A stretch of DNA of 57,247 nucleotides from Lingula anatina (taxonomy: Eukaryota > Brachiopoda > Lingulata > Lingulida > Lingulidae). Position numbers and translations under genes: made by a program. Shown here piece by piece: positions 12,969 to 26,525 of this stretch. Every line of letters starts with the position of its first letter. The stretch's first letter is position 1. The notes below the pieces were generated by a model. That model did no database searches. It was not told where the DNA came from and worked only from the letters and a program-made list of their open reading frames with translations. The stretch covers positions 5,401 to 62,647 of the forward strand of contig NW_019775560.1 in assembly GCF_001039355.2 (NCBI RefSeq), given 5' to 3'.

Positions 12969-15900
12969 TTACTTGACTGGCGGCAGCACGACGCATGCGC
13001 ATCCTACTACCGGGGACGGCATGTCCTCTCCACGTGACCAGATCCCTGTCATGGTGTCAAAACACTCCACGGAAGACAAGGCCGAGCCTTCCAAGGTACT
13101 GATGCCACCCATCACGTATAGGCAGGAACCTGTAAAATAGGGGGAAATTAAAAATAGTAATGAAAACGGGGTCTTTTTATGAAAATATCGACACTTATGC
13201 CCTACCCACTGACGTACTGACATTGCCACCTTTGTTTGCCGTTGCAATTTTATGACATAAAAAGAATGCATTGGAATGATAAATTAGTTAATAAATCTTG
13301 TGACAAAATAAGGCGTGCCATACATCAGAACCGCTTAAGCTAAATGTAATTAAGCGAGAAACCCCTCGTAAATGGGTCGATCCTCTTAGATTGGTCTAGT
13401 TATGGGAATGGGGCCTGAAGGACACTCACCCAGAGCTGCGCTGCCAGCATTGTGCCTTGGTGAAGTCATCTCCGTCCTGGCTGTCCATTGGTCCCTCTTC
13501 TCGTGGTACTCCAGTATGGACCCCACGCTGCTGTATGTGCAGTCGCCATTAGCGTACGACGACACAGCGCCGCCGCTCAGGTAAAGTTTCCCGCCACATT
13601 CTGACAGGTTGGCATGGCAACGTGGCTCGGGTATTGGGTTTCGGCTGGACCATCTGAAGTCAAAAGCGTATTAACAATAACAGTGGAACTGTCTCTATGT
13701 TATAGTTAAAAGTAACAAGTGTATGATAAATTCTGAATAGCTTAAAAATTATTTGGATAATGTGCATGCACTTCCGAGATATGGGAAGTTGTGTCAAATT
13801 GTGGAAACATTTAGGCATGAGAGATATTCACTTTAAATGGTCTTGATTGTGAACTAAACTTAATCCAAAGAGGAGAACCCTTGAAATTGAAAAGAAAATG
13901 ACATAAATATAGGAAGAAGCTGCTAGCCCTCCACCCTCACTCCCACCCCCACCCCCATTGCGGTCAGAGAATATCTTTACGTCACCTGTTCGTGTGCGGA
14001 TCATAGCACTCCACCAGGTTCAAGATGGGTTCCCCGGATGTGCTGGTCCCACTGTCGGCATAGCCACCAACGATGTAAAGAAGCCCAGAGTGTGCGCACG
14101 CAGCAATGCCGATCCTTCCGGTGCTCAGTGGGGCGATGTACGACCACTGGTTGGTCACGTGGTTATATACTTCAACTGAGGCAAGGACTCTGAAACACGA
14201 AATAAATGAAGCTGTTGAAAGTATAAAAGTTACCACCACAGACAAGCAGTTACGTTACGACCGGTATAAGTGTTCCCTGCGGGCCATGCCTCAGAACGTC
14301 TTTATGGCTTATACCAAAATTTACCCGGGAACTGTACCTGACATCTTCCACGAATCAAAAATAATGATAACATAAAAGACGCTTGTTGCACTTGTCAATT
14401 ACAACACCACCAGTCTTAATTAACACAGATTACTTCAAAGTTACCAATGATATTGAGAAGTTCAGTAAGGCTACATGCACTCACATGTTGTTTAAACCCT
14501 CGCCGCCCACGGCGTAAACGAGGCCGGACACTACTGCCACCTTGTGGTGCATTCGGTTTTCATTCATGGACGTCACCTGGCTCCATTTGCGAGTCCTGGC
14601 GTTCACTTTGAACACAGTGGATTTGGGGACATAAATGCCGTGGCGACCATCTCGAGGATTGCAACCACCTAGGATGAGACAGAAACTTTTAAAAAGAGGA
14701 ATACTTTGTGGAAAAATAAGCATCATAATACATCATACCGTTATGTTTTGCATGATTGCATGTATGCAACATGGAGATAGATGAATTTTTTTTTTTGTTT
14801 TGCCAAAAGATGCTGCACGTTTTTAATTTTTTACTCTGAAAACCAAACTATTCCAGATGATTTATCTGAATTTCTACACGCAAAATAAAATGACCCCCCC
14901 CCCCCCTGACATAGACATAGAGGCATTTCAAATAAAATATGTCTGCTTACCTACGATGTAGATGACTCCGTTCACAATGGCGACGGCGTGGTTTGTTCGT
15001 GGCTCTGGGAGGGCGGCCCACAGCTTCCAGGTGTTCAGTAAGGGGTTGTAACGCAGAATACTCGTACCTTGAAAAAATCGCGTAAAACCTTTAGTATTAT
15101 GTGTACTGTAATGAGAATTATCTGTGTCCTCATCAAATTTAAACAGACATTCGTATTGTTGTTTAAGATATTTGGTTGGTGTCTAGAATAATTTTATCTA
15201 AAAGAGACCTGTTTATCATCATAAGATGTGCATATTATGACGCTTACTTGGCGCGATCCCATCCTCGTCTCCAGGCATGCTAGCAGTTGAAAAGCCTCCT
15301 ATGGCTAATATAGTGAAGGTCGACTGACAGGCTGTCTCTGACGAGATTGCTCTGGACGGCAGGAAACGAGGGTCAGTGGACTCAGGGACTTGTGGTGGAA
15401 GGTCCACCATGCAGGTCCTTGGAGTGTGAGTGGGCAGTGGGAAGGTGGACTCTCTGCCAAGGTTGACGCAGGTGCGATACCTTGAAAATACCAAGAACAT
15501 TTTTTTCTAAGAAAATAACGGCTATTTTAGTATTTTACGCGTGTGAAAAATGCATTAGCGTTGACAATAGTTTCGACCGACAGTCATATTGAATTTTTGA
15601 GAATTTCATTTCTTTTTTTATAATCTCATAAATTCCTGTATTGACTGATATTGTATTCATGTCCGTACTGTGCTTAAAATAATACGCACTATTTTTAATC
15701 ATAAAATATATTACATTTTTACATGAAAAATGCACCCAGCCACAATACCTAAATAGGAATTCACACCTTCGTTTTAACATCAACTCACCAGTTTGCCGCC
15801 AGAATTAAACTCTGACATCCATCGCTGGTCATGATTTGGCCACCCTCTTCCACGCACGTGACAAGGTCTTTTGATGTCATCAACATGAACCTGACGCAGC

Positions 15901-17871
15901 TCATGAGTTGTGCGGCGTAGCGCATGCGGTTTTCTTTGTCGTAGGTCAACCAGCGCATGGCGGCCCGGAAGACGTCCAGCTCAGTCAGCACCCTTAAATC
16001 GTCGTCCTGCAGCATGCGGTGAAGCTTCTCCACGTCCAGAGTTGGAAAACCGGACGATGGGTAAATTTCCGGGAAGTGGGACAACACCACCTTGTAGGCT
16101 TTTTCATAGAAAACTTTCAGCTTGTTTCGGTCTGCGGTCTCCATGACGGCTATGGCTTTATCGGGCGGGAAGGAGCTGAAAAGATCCTGGCAGACGCTGA
16201 GAAGGGGCAAAATCTGCAGTTTTCGAGTAGCGACGTACATCTCACCGACATTATCGTAATTGATTCGAATCTCGGCCGTGTATATGAACTCCAGTATCTT
16301 CTGAAAGGCGGACGCGGTGATGTCTTCTAGTCTGATTTTCAGCGGGATGGTGTGCCTGCGGTTTTTCAGCAAAACTTCGGCGAAGTAATCGCTGTGGCAG
16401 GCAAGCGCGATGCAGTGGGCGCTGAAAGTGTAGTTTCCGACTGTGATGATGACGTCACAGAGCTGATCGTGCGTGTAGAGCGTTTTGAGGTACTGGCCCA
16501 TCAGTGCGAAATGCACCATCCGCTCAGTGGCGGTGGGGTTTTCCGTGGCTCTGACTTTGTCCATGGCACCCTCTAAGGAGAAATTCCGCTTGACCTTGAT
16601 CGGTTTGTCAGTAATTTCGCCCGGCATAGTTGGGCGTAATCTGATTTCACCTGGAAAAATATTGAAAAGCAAACAAAAATTTAAAAGATACCCTTAAAAT
16701 GACTGATTCTTAAAGACCGTCATTTAATGTTCAGATCAATGCGTAGGCCTATTGCAGATTTTCAGATTATTATCAATATCACATTTTAAATATTGCACGA
16801 AGCAAAGTAAGGCACACGACGCGATTTAACCATTCAGATTTTTTTAAAATGATTTGTTTTCTGCATCATGTTTAGTTTGATTCAGTTTCGTTTACGGATG
16901 AGCTCACCTTGGTTTGTTGCCTGATGTTCGTAGTTTGCAGAGCTTGGCAATCTGATAATGAAATAGAATTGCAAAACATAACAGGAACAACTGAATATAG
17001 AAATATTCTAAATATAACCTTCTACTCACACCTAATAAAAAAAATATTGAATTCCAAATGATTGGCTTGAAATTTTTATCAAATATTGGCTGGAATTGGA
17101 GTAAATAAATTTGTATATTTTTTCGCATGTTTGCACGAAACACAACAGCAAAATTTTCTTAAGCACTGCATTCTCATATTGTATAAAAAATCAGAAAATA
17201 TCATAATCTGCAGGCCGCTTGATGTTATTTCAGCGATTTGATTTTATAGTAAATTTCCACTTTTCATTTCATGTTAAAAAAGAAAATCAGACAGATAATT
17301 CTTATACAACGACTAAAGTGGTGTTCATTCTCATACAGAGATATTGAACTCCCCTATACATGCCATCTAGCCGCTTTCTGCACCACACTCAGGGCTCCTG
17401 TTATGAACCTTTGAAAGACGCGTTTACTTATGTCAAATACAAATCATACCGTTACAAAGACGGGCAGACAGAAAGTAACCCTAAACTCACTAAAAAATAA
17501 AGGGCATAAAGTAATGATAAAGGATTAGATACAACAACAATAATAATAATCAATAATAAAATACGACATAAATCAAGAAGATATATTGCCAATATTTACC
17601 TCACAGATCTCGCATCGCTGACATGGCTGGGCATTTCAGCATTTTGCCGAAGGATAGACGCTGAAGTTCGTTCAGAAAGTGGTCGGCGGTAGATAGGCGT
17701 GCGAGCGACTGTTTCTCCAGACACAGTTCGAACCACGGCGTTTCTTTCTTCTCCTGTCCTAAAATTTACTGTATCCGATCTCCGATTCCTTAATACACTT
17801 GGGCTAGTAGTTTGCGACATCTTGTGGTTGTATTCGCCCGGACTCTTCTCATTGTTTGCTCCGTGCTGCAT
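12969..17871 (-). CDS. Kelch-like protein (BTB-BACK-Kelch), probable Cullin-3 substrate adaptor
   Basis: Nine coding exons: 17600-17871, 16908-16951, 15789-16650, 15248-15480, 14951-15067, 14485-14668, 13986-14189, 13430-13653 and 12969-13129. All borders are GT-AG and all phases agree; the total of 2301 nt gives 766 residues. The start is the ATG at 17871, with an in-frame TGA upstream. Residues about 1-150 are a Ser/Thr/Arg-rich N-terminal extension. BTB is about 158-258 (HDQLCDVIITVGNYTFSAHC), BACK about 265-365, and a Kelch propeller of about six blades fills 400-766, with repeated YIVGG, YAVGG and LYVMGG turns and following W residues. Proteins of this class use BTB/BACK to bind Cullin-3 and the propeller to recruit a target for ubiquitination. 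I cannot assign a specific KLHL orthologue. The gene is divergent from the two-exon gene at 19307. Confidence 0.95.
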
Positions 17872-19306
17872 GGTCTTAGTTATTGTAGCAGAAGGCAAAA
17901 CTCAAAGAGAACGCTTTACGGTGAGAGCCATGATGCTCTCAGACATCTTTCTGTTTTGAACAAAAAACAAAAAATGGTATCCCTGACAATATATTTGTTT
18001 ATTTTTTGTTATTTTCTGACATCATAACAACCAACGTCAATGACGTCTACTGAAAGCGTCACGAGCTGTTACTTCACGTCACGTGTAGGTCATATCAACA
18101 GTTTACGTTTACAACGTCATTTGAGTAAAATCGTGGCGATTGTGATTGTTGCGCTGCGCAACGCATTTCAACAAGGAGAGTGAGTGGCAATGGAGCGCAT
18201 TTCATTATTGTATTAGTTGAGACTTTTCAATCCCGAATCGAGCCGTCGATGAGAAACGTTAATGTAGTAATGATAATTCTGTTGTCATTTTCGGTTTACT
18301 GCACAACTTAAAACAGAAAATAAGTTTCTTTCTTTTTTATCTTTTCGAGTTGTTTTTACGGTCTGTCGTTTTGCCTTTGCTCCAAATCACTGGGGTCAGC
18401 AAAACGTTGAATAAATATTAAGAGTTATGAAGAAAAGAAAAAAAGGAAAAGTAAAATAAATAAAAACAAATCAAAACAAATCAAAAGCAAAATATTGCAT
18501 TTATATTACTGGATACGAAATATGTCACCATCATAACTATAGTTGTATAGGACATGATACGGAAGCAATTGTTGTATATAATGCATATAATCAATTGTAA
18601 CAATCCGCTTTATTTCGTCTCTACAATTCAATGTTAGGTTCCGAACATACAGTAAATCAGAACAAGATAAACACGGGGTTTCTATTGATTACCAATAAAA
18701 ACATCGTAACCCAATAAACAGTCTGTAGATTAATTAGGTTCGTTAAGTCATAATTGGGAAGAGATTAACCTGAAATAAGCAACGCTTTTATTCTAAACTC
18801 CTTGGTTACAAGACCATCATTGGTGGGCAGATTGATTAAGCTGCTAAAATATTCATTGTTGCAACTTCACCTGTGCGTCTATCGTTACTCATGTATATAT
18901 CGCTTTGTGCGTTCCCTTTTACAATCCATTTTAGTACATATTCTGATGGAGCATTTTCCATCTCTGCGAAAACTGTACGGATATTTTAACTCGCGGTTAT
19001 AAACTCTTCACTGCGGTCAAAGATCAAATTTACATAACGCGGAAATTATACCTGTTGTTCGGGCGTTTGAAAGATTATATTGCCCACTTAACTCGGTCTC
19101 AAATTAACCGTGCGTTGCCTTTGCCAGAGACGTGGTAACGCATACAGTGGAGACGGGAATGTTTCACCAACCCCCTCCTGGTCGCATTGAAACATGATTA
19201 CCTGTAGTGCGTCAATGAATTAACACACACAAAGGCGCTTAAGCTGTCGACACACATTGGCAAAAGACCGTCTTTGTTGAACGTAACTGAACCGTCCATA
19301 GAAAAC
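17872..19306. promoter_or_regulatory. Bidirectional spacer with clustered CRE-like sites
   Basis: The spacer lies between the Kelch-like gene (-) and the 19307 gene (+). Five CGTCA/TGACG half-sites fall within about 90 bp (18033-18118), including TGACGTC near 18041 and CACGTCACGTG near 18073, which also carries an E-box. This is the densest such cluster seen in the window and is a plausible CREB/ATF-type promoter element. The remainder (18160-19260) is AT-rich with no supported gene. Confidence 0.5.
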
Positions 19307-22300
19307 ATGTACACAGGGTCGCTCCGAGAACGTGTATCAACAAAAACGCCGGGACCTAGGCAAACAATTATTAAACGGGCCGGTGACGAAACACAAACAT
19401 ACCGCTACAATGAGGCAGAAATCACAATAGATTTCTCCAACAAGAAGGCAGATCGAGTTGCGGACAAGCTCAGCGCAGATCTGGTCCCCGTGGAGAACGG
19501 GGCTAGCCTGGCCCTCCGGAACGCTCGCTGCGTCAACCGTGGCGTCCAGCGTCGCATGATGACCCGCGTGAAGGGCATGATGAAGGCACTGGAGTACAAC
19601 ACAAATAAGGTGAGAAATGAAGACATAGTTGCTGGGTATTTTGTTTACTTGAGTTAACTGGAGAAGCAGTGCGATGTCATGACAGCGATCTGTTACAGCC
19701 GTCACATGACATTATACTGGTGGCGTATTTTCAATCCCGAGTTTCATAAATCCCGCTGTTGAATTTTTGCACTTATTGTCGTTCAAAATGTCGTTTTCCC
19801 AAACGACATTTGTTAAGAAATGTTGCATTATTGGGCGAGTAAAGATCATGCTATTCGTATAAATAAATTTGTTGCGAAATTGTTGTCATAGGATCAGTAT
19901 GTGTCTAAAGATATACCGGGTACCTGAAGCCCAGAAGCGCGTGCGTAATAACAAATTAATGTAGTTTAAAGTGGACAAAGGAGAGAAAAAAGCCCGTTAC
20001 CTTTTAACTGAATTACTCAGAGTTCATGGCCATTTAAATCACAGTCATGTATTTGTTCCATTCTCAAAGACCTTCAAAGGCCTTCAAAGAAAAGGTCATA
20101 TAGCATTGTTTTAGGGGGTTCAGCAAATGGAAATTACACAAATTTGAATACATAGGGTTTGTAAAAGGGCGATGAAAGTTTTATGGACCAAAGAATTAGT
20201 TTGGAATATGTTTCAACGCTAACTGTGTTATAGTAAATCATTGTGTAGGAAAACGTTTTTTATTAGAAAAAAAAACTGTTGAAACGTGTCACTGGATCAA
20301 GTTCTGATTTACGTTATATGATATCAGTATTATTACTACATTTAGTATATCATTTGCTTTAAAATATTTCTTTCATTGTAAATATATCTCATAGGTCTAC
20401 ATAATTTGCCTCCGACATTTATTTACCTATTTTCACAACGTCTCGTTTAAGATTTCGACGAATTTATAGGGGCATATCTGAAGTGAGTGTTAAGAAAGCT
20501 TGTTAATGCAACTGAGAGCATTTTTGCGAATTTACAAAATAAGGATGTTAGATTGTTTGCACAGACTGCTGTCGCCACATATTATCAAGAAGGAGGAGCA
20601 ATAAAATATGAGAGTCATATAACTCAGCTGAAGAATCCATAAATTCGGGTACAACCTCTTCACTATCTTCAACAATCCAGCTACAAAATTTATTATCTGT
20701 ACTAAAACTGTACCCTCTACCAGGACCACAGATTGATTTTTCACTATATATTCACAGGTATGTCTCTGGTTAAATGATGGATCTTTTCTGCAGTGAAAAA
20801 GTGCACATAATAAAATCTGCGGCCCTGGTTGAAGGTAGTAAATCTGTACAAAAAAACATGCATACGTACACCTAGCAAAAGAAAGTACAGTAAACTGTAG
20901 TTACGGACAGTACGGATAGTAACGTGTAGCATACTGAACAGCAAAATTCACTGTTTATATATAACCCATAATGCTGATAACTTTTTTAAAGTAATACGTA
21001 GGACATTTACATTTTTACTTGGTGTATGTGTATGTGTGTGTTGAAATACGATCCCAAAGAAGGGTTCAGTGCCGATACATATTGGGTTTGTGTTTTTGTA
21101 ACCAGACTCCGTCATTTATGCGGCAACACTGCCCAAATTATGCACGGTTAACTGCAAGGAATTTATCGGAATGTTGCATGTTGTTTTTGTTATTTTTGTA
21201 GCGTCCAACTCTGCAAAATCTGCTCGGGTTACATAACATATATGTTCAAATGTTCAACTTTCAAAAAAAGGAAGAAAACCCAATGTTTTTACGCGATTGT
21301 ATGCCCTGTTCGAATAGAAATAAATTTTGCAACGCTGCAGCAAAATAACTACTTAAAAATGAAGAATTTTCAGCATTAGAATTTCATCTTAAACAAAAAC
21401 AAAAGAATAAGGCAAATCTTATCGTTTTGAATAAGCGCTTTATACCTATTAAAAAACAAACGACGACATCCAAAGAAAAAACATCCAATTTTTGACTCTT
21501 TTTTATATCATTTCAGATTGAGAGCGAACAGAAGGATCTTTTGGAAGACTTCCTCACTAAGTACCCTCAGATGGAGAAGCGAGTGGCGTTCATGTTCCGT
21601 GACAAGTCCGGGACGATGCGACGACTTGGTCTCCCTCGGGGTCTCACTCGGGACAAACTTGTCTACGTTCGGAATCTCGGCACGAAAGATTCCCCCGAAA
21701 AAGAACCGGTTCCCCTCGAATACGAGCTTGTATATACTAAGACAAAAAAGGACAAGGTACGAGAAGCGCAAGGAAGTTTGGATAAGGAAATTAAACCATT
21801 CTTGCCCGCTGTGAAAAATGGAAACAATCAAATGTTTACTGGGAACGGTGCTTTACAAGGCGGTAGTGCCTCCCATCCTGTTAAGACTACAAAGAAGTCT
21901 CGGAAAAAACAAACATCGCCAGACCTGACTTTAGTTTCGAAATCCCTTCCGTCCATCCCCGAAGAGAAAGGAGCCCAGGGGAAAGAAGACTCATGTAAAA
22001 ACACTTCACAGTCTGCTGATGACAGTGAAGTTAACACCAGGGAGCTACAAATGAAACGCGTTGTGCCAGCTTTTAAAGTGAGCAACTTTGTCTTGACGGA
22101 TTTCGGATTCCACCCACCACGAACGGATCCTTACATCCACCCCAATTTTAAAAGGAAAGAAGACGTTGAACGAGAAATCGAGCACGCGGCCCAACGTCAT
22201 ATATACGCCAGTCAAATACCTAGTCAAAGCTATCGTGGCGGCAAAACGGAACGGAACGTTAACAGTCTACGCAAAACCATCACCGGCAGAGTAGCGACCC

Positions 22301-22503
22301 TGGATCCCGCTTTGGGATCGGGTTTAGCGGGTAATGGTCAAAATTCAAACCCGGTGAAACTGACTGTCCCGAACAACCAATACGTGATGAAGAAAACGAA
22401 ACCGAAACCACTCCCGCCCATAGAAAGTAAGCGACACGGCGCCGTGATGTTTCAGTTAGGCTCCAGTAAGGCTGCACATATGGAGGGGTTTAAACTGCTG
22501 TGA
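19307..22503 (+). CDS. Two-exon gene of unknown function, basic 429-residue protein
   Basis: Exons 19307-19609 (101 codons) and 21517-22503 join in phase 0 (AAG|ATT), with a strong donor GTGAGA and acceptor TTTCAG. Initiation at 19307 (MYTGSLRERV) is the first ATG after an in-frame stop. The protein is hydrophilic and very rich in Lys and Arg, with no signal peptide and no membrane segment. Residues 40-170 look the most ordered (MTRVKGMMKALEYNT, then LLEDFLTKYPQMEKRVAFMF). The C-terminal half is low-complexity with Pro/Lys stretches such as KKTKPKPLPPIESKRHG. I do not recognise a domain. A nuclear or cytoskeletal protein is possible but unproven. It faces the Kelch-like gene across a shared spacer, so the two may be co-regulated. 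Confidence 0.75.
20702..20846. mobile_element. MITE family 1 (9-bp target duplication), copy 1, intronic
   Basis: The element is 20711-20837 and lies in the intron of the 19307 gene. The left end is TACCCTCTACCAGGACCACA. The right end, read inverted, is TACCTTCAACCAGGGCCGCA, so the termini match apart from a few changes. Flanking 9-mers CTAAAACTG (left) and GTAAATCTG (right) agree at 7 of 9 positions, consistent with an aged target-site duplication. No coding capacity. See the other copies at 23794 and 41934. Confidence 0.75.
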
Positions 22504-23239
22504 TTTGCGTGCCACGGCTCATTCCTGGGTCTTACATGGTCATACATGTATTTCTACGCCAGCAAGGATTAAATAGTAATAATTCTCTCCTAGGATAGTG
22601 TCAGACCTTATAATTGCATTTGTTTGCGTGATAGTTGATGTCGGTTAAAACGAAGACTTAATATGTAATTTTGAAAATGATTTTAGCCGTCGCCTCCAGC
22701 TCTAACGTTAATTCACATTAATTGTAGTGCAATGGTATATATTAGTGACAACTTGTGAATACACAAACTTAGTTGCCATATGATAATTATGACACGATGC
22801 ACTCTAAGTACGCCAATTGTTATTGCACTCGAGCTATTCATTTATTCAATTTCTTTTTTATTTTACTTATATCGTAATTTGATCATGGTGCGTTGTCCTC
22901 TTATCTTATGGAATTAGTTAGGCATTTATAGCTGCTGCTCTTTAAAAGTAACGCTGGTTTATGGCATAAAGCTATATGTGAAAGTTTAAAGTGAGGTTTA
23001 TTTAACACAAACCTTGACAAATTGAGAGGATTTGCCATGAACATCTATGCGGTCAAATGAACCTAGTGACTGAAATTAGTGTTTTGAAATCCTTGTTGCT
23101 ATGGTAATATTTGGATAATCTTATGCACGGGCCCACGTGGAAACCTCTTGCCAATAAAACATTATTGATTTGCATTTGTTACTCGAAGTTGCGTGAATAA
23201 TGTGGTTCTCTCTCTCCCCCCTCTCTCTCTCCCTCTCTA

Positions 23240-23273
<34 letters not shown>

Positions 23274-23793
23274 ATTTTCCTTGTAAAATTCATCTCTTTG
23301 TTTGTACCGCAGTACAGGAGAGATCCCAAGTAAATTTTGACTTGGCTTGTTTTGTACTTTCGCCCGGCTTATTTTTATACACAGGTGCTGGCCTTCATAA
23401 AGCGTTCGAAAAATATTTTGGGGTATAAAATAGTTCAGTGTGTTTTCATCACCTTAGAACACTTTGCGCATAGCAACAGGAGGTCATATCCAAAGAAAAA
23501 ACCTAACAAATAATTTAAATGTCGAGAAAAAAAGTCAACTAAATATTTGCGCTGTCTGAAAAACGCCATTAGACTCTTTTGCGTTCGGCGTTTTATTGTC
23601 CGCCAATTGTCAAGAAGGTGCGAGCAAACACTCATGTTGTTGTTAGCCTGTTTGTGTGGTAAAGATTCCTTCTTTTCCTGTTGAGATAACTCTATGTAAA
23701 CAAACCCCGCGATGTATCGATTGCAATAGAGTAAACATGTTGAGCAGATGTCATAAATGTATCACTTTGTACGGAAATGTATGGTCTTCACCT
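22504..23793 (+). other. 3' UTR and intergenic region with CT/CA microsatellite
   Basis: Follows the stop of the 19307 gene. An AATAAA at about 23154 is a candidate poly(A) signal. A compound (CT)n-(CA)n microsatellite occupies 23206-23273. No other gene is supported. Confidence 0.5.
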
Positions 23794-23940
23794 TACCCCC
23801 TACCAGGGCCACAGATTGATTTTTCACTAGATATTCCCAGATATGTCTCTGGTAAAATTACAGTTATTCCCTGTACTGTGAGCATCAGAGAATGTGTCCA
23901 CATAATAAAACTGCGGCCCTGATATTGCGTATCTTCACCT
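23785..23940. mobile_element. MITE family 1, copy 2 with perfect 9-bp target duplication
   Basis: The element is 23794-23931, flanked on both sides by TCTTCACCT (23785-23793 and 23932-23940). Termini are TACCCCCTACCAGGGCCACA and, inverted from the right, TACGCAATATCAGGGCCGCA. A 9-bp duplication suits Mutator-like transposases (8-11 bp) better than hAT (8 bp). Non-autonomous, 138 bp. Confidence 0.85.
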
Positions 23941-24663
23941 CAGCTTAGGGCTCAGGAATTTTTAAAAATTCATAGTCAGCAAAATGAGTAAAATGTTCAG
24001 TCATTTTCCATGTCAACGACAGTAGAAAAGAATAATAAAACATGGGAATCGGTTTTACATTAAATAAATAAATAAATAAATAAATAAGTTGATTTGATTT
24101 ATTCTCTTCTTCCAAGATAGTTTTTTTAAATCTTCATGCTTATAATGGCTGACTGTCTGAATTTATTTTCCTTATTGAAAAAGTAAAAGAAAGAAAGAAA
24201 AAAAGAAACAGGACTTAAGGGAAAATGTGACCCCTAGTAACATGTCATGGTTATTTGTTGTTTCCAGGCGAGCAGCATCTTCAGTATGTACGTTCTCCAA
24301 ATCTGCCCTATTTTAGAGGGAGGGAGGGCACATATCAGCACATCTTTTTGCATAATTTAGAGAGTACAATATATGTATCAAGGCTTATTAAAATAATTTT
24401 TTAACACAAGTCAATTGGCACAACCACTTTAAAGTGTATAACTGCATATCCACCTAACTGAACGAATAAATTAATAGAGAAGTGAATCTGTTGAATAATT
24501 GTGTTTTATAATTAGCAACGTTGTCAAATAAATGGAGTCAAATTTAATCATAAATTGTGTTTGTTGAGACGAAGCGCATTATCGCAATATCAAGAAATGT
24601 TATTGTAAGGGCGTCAAAGTGCTTGTGTACAAGCAAAGTGTCACCTGCGTGTGCTCCTTGACT
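23941..24663. other. Intergenic, (TAAA)n microsatellite at 24061-24087
   Basis: AT-rich with a short TAAA repeat and a purine-rich stretch near 24180-24210. No gene or structured element is supported. Confidence 0.5.
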
Positions 24664-24664
24664 G

Positions 24665-24904
24665 TGTAGTGGCGGATTTGGGGGGGGGGGGGCGTTTAGG
24701 GGGGTTTAATAAGCTTCGATTTTTGAAAATAATCACATCCCCTCTTGAAATAAATATTTTGACTAGCTGAATCACAGTTCTTAACCATTCGCCCTCTAAA
24801 ATACCAACATTTTTCGGGGCCCGCTGACCACACGCTAATGGGGTGGGGCTCGACTTCGCATCCGCCCCCCCCCCCCCTTTGAAAAAATCCTGGATCCGCC
24901 CCTG
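24665..24904. mobile_element. hAT-like MITE with G/C-run termini
   Basis: The left end, TAGTGGCGGATTTGGGGGGG, and the inverted right end, CAGGGGCGGATCCAGGATTT, are related terminal repeats that run into poly(G). The CAGGGGCGGATCCAG type of terminus is familiar from non-autonomous hAT elements of invertebrates. No clean 8-bp target duplication was found, so the borders are approximate. No coding capacity. Confidence 0.55.
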
Positions 24905-26460
24905 TTGTGCATGTTTGGTCGAGCGTATTTATAACTAAACATTTGATTAATTTATTTAACCATTCGTTTATTTTGTGTGTTCGTGAGGATGTAAGCGCAC
25001 GCGTGAGTGTATGTAAAATGGGGACGGGGGGGGGGGGGGGCGCATGTGCGTCCGATAGACGTAATAGTGTTGATATGCGTGGTATGCGAGTGTGAGATTC
25101 GTGTGATTGGCACAGGAACCTAATGCTGTGACAGTGTCTCTCTTTACAGGATCTTCTAACACACGGGCAACAGTGCCACACGTGGCAGGTCAAATGGCAG
25201 GTCAAATGATAAGCCACCTTGCAGTCAGGTCAGGCATGTGTGGACATTCTCACATCCGAAGACGCTGAGATGCTTTTTGGAGCACGCGTACTCATTAAGC
25301 TCCTTAACCTCCACAAGCACGAACTGAGTGGGGGTTTCTAAGAAGAGTTCGACTACTTGGGACATAGGGATCAACCTGTGTCAAACCTTGGACTAATAGA
25401 CAAGTGACCTGGAGCTAGGTTTTTCTCACCCTTAATATATGGAGCATGGTTTCATCAGCGGTTGAATTTTTATTAATGTCGAAAAAGTGTTTAACTGACT
25501 TATTAATAATGTGTCTAAATAGTACACGTTTCTGTGGAATTACTGAGGTTATTAAAATACAAGGAAACGTTTTGCATGCACCTTTCGAACGACCCACTCA
25601 TGATCATTTACTGTAACATTGGGGAGACAGGAGTCAGTTGACCCCTCGTCAATTCATGATATGTAAAATTTGATTACATGCTCTTGCAACTTGACCAAAC
25701 GCCACAATGCCAAGAAAACACCGATCGCTAAAAAGATTTAGTAGTGGGTCCAAATGCACCTTTTTTTGCATCTGAAATTAACTCTGTTGAAGAGATTTTA
25801 AATTCTATTTTCATAGCTTCATGACAGTATAAAGGATGCCTACAAGGCATATTTGAGGACCACGTGGAAGTGTACACTTAACATGTTTTATCCTCTTGAA
25901 ATCAAGTTTATTATTATTAACTAAAATGGTAAAAATTACCCAGGAATGCCTACACGTAGTTCATTCTAGTTACAAAAAATTGCTACAATCCTTTGAAACA
26001 AAAGTGCACTAAGGGTTAGTTGGACCACTTGTTTCGTGGCAAATGGATGCTGCATGTTTCATAATATTTTGGGCTCTTGTTATGTTTTTTCAGCATAAAT
26101 TCAAGGAAATGTATAGAAACATCAATAGGCCTACATCTGCCTCATATGGACTACAAATTAAGCTTAAATTTCAAAAATCAATTTAACGTAATAAAATGCT
26201 TAAAATACATTTCATAGGGTTTACATGTAGGCCTATTGCTTATTGTAGAAGTATAGGGTGTCAACTTAACCCCCCCCCCCCTCCCTCCACGGGGCAGGTT
26301 GTAAAACCGGTTTTGCTGCTCGAATTTATTCCCAGTGGGCTCTATAGGGCCAAAAGTGTTTAGCTGTAAGTACTTCCGATCTCCCCTTTGGAATGCAGAT
26401 GGTAAAAATGCTTCGAAGCAAGGCAAACAAATCTAATAGCAAATTCAGAAACAAACAAAG
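24905..26460. other. Intergenic region with poly(G) and poly(C) runs
   Basis: No gene supported. It contains a G-run at about 25026-25040 and a C-run at about 26271-26281. Two copies of the palindrome TAGGCCTA occur at 26126 and 26228. The short open frames here are interrupted and look non-coding. Confidence 0.5.
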
Positions 26461-26466
26461 TTTATT
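26461..26466 (-). terminator. Poly(A) signal of SRCR-EGF gene
   Basis: TTTATT on the plus strand (AATAAA on the gene strand), 60 bases beyond the stop codon at 26526. Confidence 0.6.
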
Positions 26467-26525
26467 TCTCTTGCATTCTACACTGAATCCTCAAAATCGA
26501 TGTGAGATGAAGATTGAAATGCAGC

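Noticed and set aside
16019-16330. 103-codon plus-strand open frame
   Set aside because: It is antisense to the BTB/BACK exon of the Kelch-like gene, where the codon-biased minus frame is clearly the real one.
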